DNA of 64,000 nucleotides, from NCBI GenBank assembly GCA_964413935.1, contig CAYPTY010000004.1:102769-166768 (forward strand). Reading direction: 5' to 3'. The first letter of the stretch is position 1; each line of letters opens with the position of its first letter. Made by a program: the position numbers and the translations under genes. Source of the stretch: CAYPTY01 sp964413935 (GTDB taxonomy: Bacteria; Bacteroidota; Rhodothermia; Balneolales; Balneolaceae). The notes beneath the pieces were generated by a model, which saw only the letters and a program-made list of their open reading frames with translations, was not told where the DNA came from and did no database searches. Positions 17,507 to 25,955 of this stretch are shown piece by piece.

Positions 17507-18196
17507 ATGAAAGCTATTTATATCACACTTATCGCTGCACTTCTGTTTTCATGTGGACAAAATATGTACAAACATGAAATCACTGACTTGTATCCGAATC
17601 TGATTAAAAAGAAGCAGGTGAAGATGAACAAGAGCAAAGCGGATCTGGTAATACCCAATCCCTACCTTGACTATACGTTGCTTAACAAGGAAACCGGTGA
17701 GGCTTTTTCGGGGAAACTTTCCGCTACAAACAACTCCGGCATGGATGTTGAATATGTTTTCGAGAATGGTCAACTGTCCATGCTGAACACCTACAACAAA
17801 GATGGCGGCCTCAAATACCGTATGAACTACGAATCAGGCCACTTCTTTGAGCTTTACCCAAATGGGAAGCTGAAGCAGGAAATCGACTACAATACCATGT
17901 GGACAGCCAGCTTCTATGAAGATGGAAGCATTAAATCAGAGTCGAACGACGAATTTATGTTCACCTATTATCGCAATGGACAGATGGAAAAGAAATATGA
18001 GCTGGCAACCAGCTTTGATGACCTGAATAAGTCAACTTATTTCCACGGCGATTTCGAATATTACTATCCTGATGGCAATCTGAGAGCAGAAGGTGAGTAT
18101 AATGAAGAGTCTATTGATGGTACCTGGACTTATTACGATGCTGAAGGCAACATCGAAAAGCAGGAATATTATAACAACGGTTTCAGATTAAACTGA
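17507..18196 (+). CDS. MORN-type (YwqK-like) repeat lipoprotein 2
   Basis: 229 residues: short lipoprotein signal (lipobox LFSC, Cys16), then HEITDLYPNLIKKK, shared in form with the next gene's HEILELYPTVEI. Repeats follow, including FELYPNGKLKQEIDY, FYEDGSIKSES, YYRNGQMEKKY, YYPDGNLRAEGEY and DGTWTYYDAEGNI. It is 113 bp from the preceding paralogue and 26 bp from the next, so at least genes 2 and 3 are co-transcribed. Probably surface or periplasmic; no known activity. YwqK-like repeats in other bacteria occur as LXG-toxin immunity partners, but no toxin gene is nearby. Confidence 0.75.
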   Translation: MKAIYITLIAALLFSCGQNMYKHEITDLYPNLIKKKQVKMNKSKADLVIPNPYLDYTLLNKETGEAFSGKLSATNNSGMDVEYVFENGQLSMLNTYNKDGGLKYRMNYESGHFFELYPNGKLKQEIDYNTMWTASFYEDGSIKSESNDEFMFTYYRNGQMEKKYELATSFDDLNKSTYFHGDFEYYYPDGNLRAEGEYNEESIDGTWTYYDAEGNIEKQEYYNNGFRLN

Positions 18197-18222
18197 ACCC
18201 TGCCGATGAAACGGAGTAATCC

Positions 18223-18915
18223 ATGAAAATTCATCCCATTATCCTCTCTCTGATACTACTGCTTGCCTGCGGAAAACGTGAACCTGCATTGGTTTATCAG
18301 CATGAAATCCTGGAATTATATCCAACCGTTGAAATCAGGCCTTTTGCAGGTTTTGAAGGTACGATCTCACTCGAGAAAAGAGGCGTGTACTATGAGGTCG
18401 CCAAAAACAAACCCTATACCGGGAAGTTAACCGGGCGGTGGTTTTCAAAGAAACAAGAAAGGCTGGTAAGAGTTGAGTACTTGGTTCAGGAAGGCCTGGT
18501 CACTGAAATCAGTGTATATGATCTGAACGGAACCATCCGCCATAACCAGAATGCAAAAGCCAGATGGGTGACACAGTGGTATGAGGACGGAAAAATCGCC
18601 TCCGAACATCATATGGATAAAGATGTATCCCGCGGTTATTACTCCAATGGCAACCTCTCTTTTGAATATAATGAGCATTACAAAACGGTTTACTACCCGG
18701 ACGGAACCCTGAAAGAGCGCTCAGAACGTATTGCCATGCCTGACGGCAGCTACGTATTGAATGGCAGACATGAATCCTATTATGAGAATGGACAGCTGAT
18801 GGCGGCTGGTATTTACACCAAAGGCAATATCGACGGTGAATGGGTATCCTACAATCTGGATGGCAGCATCAAAAACCGTGAGAAATACAATTCCGGACTA
18901 AAGGTAGAAAGCTGA
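18223..18915 (+). CDS. MORN-type (YwqK-like) repeat lipoprotein 3
   Basis: 230 residues with a lipoprotein signal (lipobox LLAC, Cys16) and the same layout as the preceding gene: HEILELYPTVEI, a 'KNKPYTGKLTG' strand, QWYEDGKIASEHH, YYSNGNLSFEY, YYPDGTLKERS, YYENGQLMAAGIY and GEWVSYNLDGSIKNREKYNSG. GGAG at 18212 is its ribosome site. It appears to be a tandem paralogue of gene 2. A strong terminator 65 bp downstream closes the cluster. Confidence 0.75.
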   Translation: MKIHPIILSLILLLACGKREPALVYQHEILELYPTVEIRPFAGFEGTISLEKRGVYYEVAKNKPYTGKLTGRWFSKKQERLVRVEYLVQEGLVTEISVYDLNGTIRHNQNAKARWVTQWYEDGKIASEHHMDKDVSRGYYSNGNLSFEYNEHYKTVYYPDGTLKERSERIAMPDGSYVLNGRHESYYENGQLMAAGIYTKGNIDGEWVSYNLDGSIKNREKYNSGLKVES

Positions 18916-18979
18916 TAAAATATTAGGCCGGTCTGTTACCACTTTCAGAAAACGCCGTTGGTCCGGCGGCATACAAAGG

Positions 18980-19009
18980 GCACCCTTTCAATTGGAAGGG
19001 TGCTTTTTT
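18980..19009 (+). terminator. Rho-independent terminator after the lipoprotein cluster
   Basis: GCACCCTT and AAGGGTGC form an 8-bp stem around TCAATTGG, followed by six T. It faces the convergent polX gene and may stop both transcripts. Confidence 0.88.
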
Positions 19010-19012
19010 ATG

Positions 19013-20770
19013 TCAGCGGTCTTTGAAGAATTTGAGTACTTCTTCGGCTGATTGGCTGTTAAGCACCCGCTCTTTTTCAAATTTTCCTTTTCGGGCGATG
19101 CGTACCCCGTATTGGATATCATCAATACCATCGATGCTGTGGGCATCCGGATTGATGGAGGTCATAAGTCCCACCGACTTCGCTTTATTTCCATGCCTCC
19201 AGTCCAGATCCAGTCTGTAAGGGGAAGCATTTATTTCGATGGCGGTATTGTGTTCGGCCGCGAGTTCAATGAGTTCATTAAGGTCGATGTGGCTGCCATC
19301 CCGTTTCAGCAGCAGCCTCCCGGTAGGATGGCCCAAAATTCGTGTGTAAGGATTCTTAATCGCGTTTCGGAAACGCTCCATCATTTTATCCCTTGGCATT
19401 TCAAGTGACTGATGCACCGAGGCGATCACAAAGTCAAAACCTTCAAGTACACTTTCTTCATAATCCAGGCTTCCATCCCCCAGAATATCCGATTCTATGC
19501 CTTTGAAAATCACAAAGTTTATCCCTTTTTCCCGGTATTCTTCATTGAGCGCGTCAATTTCGTCCCATTGTTTATAGACCCGTTGAGGGCTAAGTCCGCC
19601 GGCATAAGCCGCTGTCTTGGAGTGGTCGGTAAGGCCCAGATATTCATAGCCCCGATCAATACAAGCCTGAGCCATTTCGCGGATGGAATACTTGCCATCA
19701 CTCCAGGTGCTGTGAGCATGAATCACGCCCCGGATATCGGATTCCACCAGCAAATCCATTGTCTCATGCTCCTCGAAATACTCAAACTCGCCTTTATCTT
19801 CCCTCAGTTCAGGAGGAACAAAATGAAGTCCAAGCTTTGCATAAATATCAGTTTCTGATGCGGTTTCAACCGGGTCTTCGAAATCAGTTTCCCCTTCACT
19901 GTTCAGCTTAAACAGGCCGTATTCATTGAGCGCCATACCTCGTTCACGGGCCCTGGATCGCATCACCACATTATGCTCTTTGCTCCCGGTGAAGTACATC
20001 AATGCAGCCGGATAAGCCTCCGGTTCTACAATGCGTAAGTCGACCTGCCGGCCCTCAGCAGTACGCACCGAGCTTTTGGTGTCGCCCCGGCCCAGCACTT
20101 CCGTAATCCGTTCATGGGAAGTGAACACATCAAAAAGTTGTGAAATGCGGGATTCATCTGCTGCAATGAGGATGTCAATGTCGCCGATGGTTTCCTTGGC
20201 CCGGCGAAGGGATCCGGCAATGGAAATCTGCTGAACACCGTCCAGATCTTTCAGACTATCAAGAATATCATGGGCGATGGGTGTAGCCTGATCGAGGCGG
20301 GCACGTTCGCCAAACTGCTCCATCCATTCAATGGATTTACGGATTTTCTCGGCCGATTTGGCTCCGAGACCTTCCAGTTCTGCGATGGATCCATCATCAA
20401 TTAAAGCTTTCAGTTCCTGAATTTCGGTGATTCCGAATTTCTTGTAAATCTTGAGGATATTTTTGGGTCCCAGACCGGAAATATCCAGCCATTTGATGAG
20501 TCCGGGTGGCACTTTTTCTTTAAAAGCTTCGAGTACCGGCATCTCACCCGTTTCCGCATAACAATAAATATCTTCCGCGATGGACTTACCAACTCCCTTG
20601 ATGTCGGTCAGGTTTTTCTGCTCGATGTAAGCATTGATATCCTCATCCAGATCGCTGATAACGGTTGATGCTTTGTCGAAGGCAATGGCTTTAAAACGAT
20701 TCTCACCCGCCAGCTGCATCAGCTGGTATACTTGTCGGAGCAGAGATGAAATTTCCTGATTGGTTGGCAT
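19013..20770 (-). CDS. polX: family X DNA polymerase with PHP 3'-5' exonuclease domain (PolX)
   Basis: 585 residues from the ATG at 20770 (the frame extends 16 unlikely codons further). Order: HhH repeats for DNA binding (KGVGKSIAEDI about 58-67; SGLGPKNILKIYKKFGI; EGLGAKSAEKIRKSI), then the nucleotidyltransferase core (GSLRRAKETIGDIDILI, Asp197 and Asp199). Next come the thumb (YFTGSKEHNVVMRSRA) and a C-terminal PHP domain (HAHSTWSDGK at 351-360, LGLTDHSK, GIESDI, HPTGR, EINASP, NPDAHS). The enzyme fills short gaps in base-excision repair. Catalytic and metal-binding motifs all look intact. Single gene between two convergent/divergent units. Confidence 0.95.
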   Translation of the reverse strand: MPTNQEISSLLRQVYQLMQLAGENRFKAIAFDKASTVISDLDEDINAYIEQKNLTDIKGVGKSIAEDIYCYAETGEMPVLEAFKEKVPPGLIKWLDISGLGPKNILKIYKKFGITEIQELKALIDDGSIAELEGLGAKSAEKIRKSIEWMEQFGERARLDQATPIAHDILDSLKDLDGVQQISIAGSLRRAKETIGDIDILIAADESRISQLFDVFTSHERITEVLGRGDTKSSVRTAEGRQVDLRIVEPEAYPAALMYFTGSKEHNVVMRSRARERGMALNEYGLFKLNSEGETDFEDPVETASETDIYAKLGLHFVPPELREDKGEFEYFEEHETMDLLVESDIRGVIHAHSTWSDGKYSIREMAQACIDRGYEYLGLTDHSKTAAYAGGLSPQRVYKQWDEIDALNEEYREKGINFVIFKGIESDILGDGSLDYEESVLEGFDFVIASVHQSLEMPRDKMMERFRNAIKNPYTRILGHPTGRLLLKRDGSHIDLNELIELAAEHNTAIEINASPYRLDLDWRHGNKAKSVGLMTSINPDAHSIDGIDDIQYGVRIARKGKFEKERVLNSQSAEEVLKFFKDR

Positions 20771-20888
20771 AGTGTATTCAGAGCTTTTTTGATGGCTGAG
20801 CCAAGTTCTGCATTTCATTTAATCATTCCCAAAATTTAACTACCATTCAGCTTCAAAAAATCCCGCTGAGTTATTCAAAGGAGCATTC

Positions 20889-23414
20889 ATGCCATTTACT
20901 TTCAGAATCTTCATTTTAACTGGTCTCTTTTTCATTTCGCCTCTATTAGCTGGGGCACAAAATGTGCTTTCGCCGGCTGAATTTTTGGGTTATGAACTGG
21001 GAGAGCATTTCACCCCGCATTATAAAGTCATGGCCTATTTTGACCATGTGGCTGATCAATCCAAAATGGTGAGTGCCCGGAAGTATGGGGACACCTATGA
21101 ACGAAGAGAGCTGAAGATCTACTTTGTGGCTTCAGAGGAGAACCATCAGCGCCTGGATCAGATCCGCATGAATAATCTGCGCCGAACGGGTTTGATGGAG
21201 GGCGAAGCCTCAGCCTCTGAACCGGCAGTGGTGTGGCTAAGCTACAATGTGCATGGCAATGAAACCTCCTCCTCCGAAGCAGCCATGAAAACCATCTGGG
21301 AACTGCTGCGGCCCGACCGGCAGGATACCAAAAACTGGCTAGAAAATGTGATTATAGTGATGGATCCCATGATCAATCCGGATGGTCGAGATCGCTATGT
21401 AAACTGGTACAATACCACCGTAGGGAAGCAGATGAATGCCTACATCGAAGCACGTGAGCATCGTGAACCCTGGCCGGGAGGCAGAGTCAATCACTATTAT
21501 TTTGACCTGAACCGCGACTGGGCCTGGCAGACGCAGATAGAGTCGGAACAACGCCTCAAAGTTTATCAGGAGTGGATGCCGCAAATTCATGTAGACTTCC
21601 ATGAGCAGGGTTATAACGACGATTACTACTTTGCCCCGGCAGCTAAACCCTATCATAATGTGATTTCTGACTGGCAGCGGGAGTTTCAGGTCACCATCGG
21701 AAAAAACAACGCGAAATATTTTGACCGGGAAAGCTGGCTGTATTTCACAGGTGAAGTTTTTGACCTGTTCTACCCAAGCTATGGTGACACCTGGCCCACT
21801 TACAACGGCGCCATCGGAATGACTTATGAACAGGCGGGACATAGTCTGGCCGGACTTGGAGTCATCAAAGCCGAAGGCGATACCCTCACACTTCTGGACC
21901 GCCTCACGCATCATACCATCGCAGGACTTTCAACCATTGAAGTGACAGCCGAAAATCATGAGCAGGTGGTAAGCGAATTCAGCCGATATTTCGATGAGGT
22001 TAAGGAAAATGGCTCGGGAGCCTACAAGAACTATGTGATCCCTGCATCGGCCAACAAAGACAAAACAGCAGCATTGCTTGGATTGTTGGACAAACAGAAA
22101 ATCACCTATAAAAAAGCCTCGCGCAGCAGGAATGTGAATGCCTTTGACTATGAGCGCGGCGAAGTCAGAAAAGTATCTGTTCAGCAGGGTGATATTGTTG
22201 TGGATACCCGGCAGCCCAAAGGCAACATGGCCCGGGTACTCCTGGAACCAAACCCGGAACTGGCCGATTCGCTCACCTATGATATCACAGCCTGGTCACT
22301 TTTTTATGCTTACGGGATTAACGGATTTGCCACAAATGATGAAATTTCGGTGAGTGATGAAGCCATTGTTTTTGAGGCTCATGATGCTCCTGAAACCGGA
22401 GATCAGGTGTATGCCTATGCAATGGAATGGAAATCCACAGGCAGCCTGCGTTTTCTGGCCCATCTGCTCAAACATGGAGTTCAGGTTCGCTATGCTGAAC
22501 AGGCTTTCAGTATGGAAGGAAAAGATTTCGATGCAGGTACGCTGATCATCACCCGGTACGGCAATCAAAAGCTGGGCGATGATTTTCATAAGCTGGTTGC
22601 CGAGGCTTCCTCGTTGGTGAAAGATACGCCGGTGCATGCGCTCAAATCCGGATTTACGGATTCAGGGCAGGATTTTGGTTCGGATGGCGTAAAGCTGATA
22701 GACACACCACGCATTGCCGTAGCGGCCGGTGAAGGCACCTCGTCCAATGATGTGGGTTTCATCTGGCATTATTTTGATCAGCAGATTGATTACCCGGTTA
22801 GTATGATCAATCTGGATGATCTGAGCCGACTCAATTGGCCGGATTATGATGTGCTCATCATGCCATCGGGTGCCTATGGTGGCGAGTTTAACGGAGAGGC
22901 TTTAAACAGCCTGAAGGACTGGATCCGGGCTGGTGGAAAACTGATTGCAGTAGGCGGGGCAAACCGGTTCCTGGCGGGAAAAAGCGACTTTGAACTGAAA
23001 TACAAAGAAAGAGATGAGCAGGCGGATGAGGAAAACGAATTTATCCGCTATGAAGACCGGAATAAAAACAGCATCAGCTCTTATAATCCCGGTTCCATTT
23101 ACGAAGTGCAGACCGATAACTCACACCCGCTCTTTTTCGGTTATGAGGATGTGTACTTCAGCCTGAAAACTTCATCATCAGCCTATGATTATCTGGAAAA
23201 TGGCTGGAATGCGGGCCGGATTACAGCCGATGCGCCCCGTGCCGGATTTACAGGATATAAGGCCAAAGCAGCATTACAAAACTCGCTAGCTTTCGGAGTG
23301 CAGAATATGGGCGCCGGAGAGGTAGTTTACCTGGTCGATAACCCTCTTTTCCGGGCTTTCTGGGAGAATGGAAAACTGCTGTTTGGGAATGCAGTTTTTC
23401 TGGTCGGGCAGTAA
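20889..23414 (+). CDS. secreted M14-family zinc carboxypeptidase
   Basis: 841 residues with a signal peptide (1-23, AGAQ). The peptidase domain has the zinc motif HGNE (His122, Glu125), the INPDGRDRY segment, and VDFHEQGYNDDYYF, which supplies the third His. A C-terminal region of about 300 residues includes a class-I glutamine-amidotransferase-like portion (DYDVLIMPSGAYGGEFN, LKDWIRAGGKLIAVGGANR), common in Bacteroidota and Balneolales M14 proteins. It probably trims peptides outside the cytoplasm. Transcribed alone from a short upstream region, with AAGGAG as the ribosome site. Confidence 0.88.
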   Translation: MPFTFRIFILTGLFFISPLLAGAQNVLSPAEFLGYELGEHFTPHYKVMAYFDHVADQSKMVSARKYGDTYERRELKIYFVASEENHQRLDQIRMNNLRRTGLMEGEASASEPAVVWLSYNVHGNETSSSEAAMKTIWELLRPDRQDTKNWLENVIIVMDPMINPDGRDRYVNWYNTTVGKQMNAYIEAREHREPWPGGRVNHYYFDLNRDWAWQTQIESEQRLKVYQEWMPQIHVDFHEQGYNDDYYFAPAAKPYHNVISDWQREFQVTIGKNNAKYFDRESWLYFTGEVFDLFYPSYGDTWPTYNGAIGMTYEQAGHSLAGLGVIKAEGDTLTLLDRLTHHTIAGLSTIEVTAENHEQVVSEFSRYFDEVKENGSGAYKNYVIPASANKDKTAALLGLLDKQKITYKKASRSRNVNAFDYERGEVRKVSVQQGDIVVDTRQPKGNMARVLLEPNPELADSLTYDITAWSLFYAYGINGFATNDEISVSDEAIVFEAHDAPETGDQVYAYAMEWKSTGSLRFLAHLLKHGVQVRYAEQAFSMEGKDFDAGTLIITRYGNQKLGDDFHKLVAEASSLVKDTPVHALKSGFTDSGQDFGSDGVKLIDTPRIAVAAGEGTSSNDVGFIWHYFDQQIDYPVSMINLDDLSRLNWPDYDVLIMPSGAYGGEFNGEALNSLKDWIRAGGKLIAVGGANRFLAGKSDFELKYKERDEQADEENEFIRYEDRNKNSISSYNPGSIYEVQTDNSHPLFFGYEDVYFSLKTSSSAYDYLENGWNAGRITADAPRAGFTGYKAKAALQNSLAFGVQNMGAGEVVYLVDNPLFRAFWENGKLLFGNAVFLVGQ

Positions 23415-23515
23415 CTTTTTGGATTTACTCTAAACAAGCCTGCCTGCTAGCTGAATTCATCTATTCTACATCATTTTCATTAACTTTCCTGTGTTGAAAT
23501 AACAAGGATGGTTTG

Positions 23516-24748
23516 ATGAGTTTGATGTTTGCCGCTGTTTTTCTGCTCCAGGTGCTAACCGGTGGCGGAAATACAAACGGTGAAATTGGAATGAAAGATG
23601 CTGTGGTTAGGGCAGAGGAGCAAAATCCCTCCATACAGCAGCTTCGGTACCTGATTGATGCGCAAAAAGATAATCAGGTGCTCAGCCTGAATATTCAGTC
23701 ACCCCGACTCAGTTATTTCAGTGAGGGAGTGGGATTTGGGAGCTTTACCGAAAAGCGCTGGACCATTAACCAGCAGCTGGACTTTCCGCTGCAATCCTAT
23801 TACCGCTATCAGGGACAAAAATCTACAACCACTGCCCTGCAATTCCGGCTGGAACAAAACTTGCTAGAGCTGAAAGCCGACGTAAAAGCCGCCTATGTGA
23901 ACGCCTTATGGGCGGAGCGATTATTGAGTATTGCCGAGGAGCGGAAAAATCTGTTCGCAGAAATGAAAAGCATTGCAACCCGCCGTTTTGAGACGGGTCA
24001 GTCGGGCGATATTGACCGGCTACAGGCTGAGATACAGTATCTGGAATCTGAAAATGCGATTCGGCAGGCCAGTGTGCAGTATGAACAGTCGCTAATGGAT
24101 TTGCAGAGGGTACTGGGTGTGGAGAATCCATCCCCCGATGCAGACATTGTACTCACCGACAGCCTTCGTTTTCAGGAACTAAGCCTCAACTATGATGAAA
24201 TGACGATGATGCTGGCCGGCTATCCGCTGCTGCGGCAGCGAACGGAACTGGAAGAGGCTGCCATGATGAGAAGGAAAGCAGCTCTGAGTTCCTACCTGCC
24301 CAATCTTAATCTGAGTTACTATCGTCAGAACTTCGGTAATGAATTTGATTTCTATGGTTTTGAGATCGGAGTGAGTATTCCTATCTGGTTCGGGGTGAAT
24401 CAGTCGCGGCAGGTCAAACAGGCCGGAGCCGAGCTGAAGAATGTGGAATGGCGAAGTTTTCAGATTAATCAGGAATTAAGGACTGAAGCGGAAAATGCCT
24501 GGAATCGGTATGAAGCGGCCAAAGAAAATATGGAACAATTCAACAGCGGCATCCTGCTGCAGGCCGAAATACTGATCGAGAAAAGCCGCAAGGGCTATGA
24601 AGCCGGGCAGTTCAATCTCTTAACCTTGCTTGAAGCCCAGCGCACCTATCTGCGAAGTATGGAAATGTATTACAACAATTTGAGGGATTACTATGCAAGT
24701 ATATTCCAAATCGAAAAGCTCATTCAGAAGGAGCTGGTTTATGAATAA
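23516..24748 (+). CDS. TolC-family outer-membrane efflux protein (CzcC/CusC-like)
   Basis: 410 residues from the ATG at 23516, with AAGGA 8 bases upstream. The protein has a signal sequence and two OEP repeats of long coiled-coil helices separated by barrel strands (ETGQSGDIDRLQAEIQYLE in the first, YEAGQFNLLTLLEAQRTYL in the second, the usual paired motif). It forms the outer-membrane channel of the RND pump encoded next. The stop codon overlaps the start of the adaptor gene by 8 bp, indicating translational coupling. Confidence 0.9.
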   Translation: MSLMFAAVFLLQVLTGGGNTNGEIGMKDAVVRAEEQNPSIQQLRYLIDAQKDNQVLSLNIQSPRLSYFSEGVGFGSFTEKRWTINQQLDFPLQSYYRYQGQKSTTTALQFRLEQNLLELKADVKAAYVNALWAERLLSIAEERKNLFAEMKSIATRRFETGQSGDIDRLQAEIQYLESENAIRQASVQYEQSLMDLQRVLGVENPSPDADIVLTDSLRFQELSLNYDEMTMMLAGYPLLRQRTELEEAAMMRRKAALSSYLPNLNLSYYRQNFGNEFDFYGFEIGVSIPIWFGVNQSRQVKQAGAELKNVEWRSFQINQELRTEAENAWNRYEAAKENMEQFNSGILLQAEILIEKSRKGYEAGQFNLLTLLEAQRTYLRSMEMYYNNLRDYYASIFQIEKLIQKELVYE

Positions 24749-25949
24749 TCTTTATGAAAAGCTTACGGTAATTTTATTGCTCATGTTGTTTTCAGGCTTT
24801 GCCGCATGCTCCGGTGGGGAGGATGTTCAGCAAAGCGCTGAAGAGATCGGAACACCACCTTCCCTCAACTCAGCTGACGCCCGCAAATTGGTACAGCTTG
24901 AAGCTGAACAGGCCGCCCAGTTGGATATTGAAACCATCACCATCCAGAAAAAAGTGGTTGAGGTAGCGGTTGAGTCGCCGGGTAGAGTTCAGGCTTCACC
25001 GGAATATTATGCCATAGTGAGCTCTCCGGTTGCGGGCATTATCACGGCCTTGTACGCCCATGAAGGCGAGCAGGTGAGTAAAGGAGATATTCTGCTTGAA
25101 CTGGAAAGCCTGGACTATGCTAAGCTGTTGGCCGATTTCATCGAAACATCGGCTGAATATGCCTATCTCAAGGAGCAGTCGGAAAGGGTGAAAGAACTCA
25201 GGGACGAGAATATCAGCTCAGCACAGGAATACAATCGGATAATAGCCGATTTCAATCGAACAGAGGCCCGAAGAATAACACTTATTGCAAGACTGAAGTC
25301 ACTGGGCGTCTCGGAAAGCAAACTCAGAGAATGGGAAGATAATCCGGGAAGCGCATCAGCCGGCTTGCAACTCAAAGCACCCATCAGCGGAAAGATCAAC
25401 CAGCACCTGATCGACATCGGCGAACCGGTAAAAGCCTATGATATGATGCTGGATATCATCAATCCGGTTGAAGTGCTGGTGAAAGGGTTTTTTCACCCGG
25501 AGGATGCTGAACTCATCAGAAAAGGTGATTCTGTTTATGTGATGGAAAAACATCTTCAGTCTGACCAGGTACATCAGATTGCTGAAGGCATAGTAAGCAC
25601 GATCAATCCGGCGCTGGATGAGAATAACCGGTCGGTGGTGGTGAACTCCTTTATTAAAACGGAGGCGGGTCAACCTTCGCCCGGAGAGCAGGTACTGGTT
25701 CGCATTAATGGAAGAAGCAGCATGCCGGTGGTGGAAGTACCCACATCGGCTATCGTTTATGACGGAGATATCAGCGGAGTTTTTGTACAGGTTTCGGAGC
25801 TTGAATATGCATTTCAGCCCATTGATATCATCCGGATGTATAACGGAATGGCCGCGGTTTCGGCCGGCCTGAAGCAGGGCGACCGTGTGGCGGTGAATCA
25901 GGTATTCAGCCTGAAAGCACTTCTGCGATTCGAAAAATTTGCTGAATAG
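24741..25949 (+). CDS. RND periplasmic adaptor lipoprotein (CzcB/CusB-like)
   Basis: 402 residues from the ATG at 24741, preceded by AAGGAG at the right distance; the longer frame to 24693 lies inside the TolC gene. Lipoprotein signal with lipobox FAAC (Cys23). Order: N-terminal beta strands, half-lipoyl motif (VSSPVAGIITALYAHEGEQVSKGD), alpha-hairpin with heptads (about 125-200), second half-lipoyl motif (LKAPISGKINQHLIDIGEPV), beta-barrel and membrane-proximal domain. It bridges the inner-membrane pump and the TolC-type channel. No His- or Met-rich metal-binding stretch is visible. Confidence 0.9.
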   Translation: MNNLYEKLTVILLLMLFSGFAACSGGEDVQQSAEEIGTPPSLNSADARKLVQLEAEQAAQLDIETITIQKKVVEVAVESPGRVQASPEYYAIVSSPVAGIITALYAHEGEQVSKGDILLELESLDYAKLLADFIETSAEYAYLKEQSERVKELRDENISSAQEYNRIIADFNRTEARRITLIARLKSLGVSESKLREWEDNPGSASAGLQLKAPISGKINQHLIDIGEPVKAYDMMLDIINPVEVLVKGFFHPEDAELIRKGDSVYVMEKHLQSDQVHQIAEGIVSTINPALDENNRSVVVNSFIKTEAGQPSPGEQVLVRINGRSSMPVVEVPTSAIVYDGDISGVFVQVSELEYAFQPIDIIRMYNGMAAVSAGLKQGDRVAVNQVFSLKALLRFEKFAE

Positions 25950-25955
25950 AATAAA

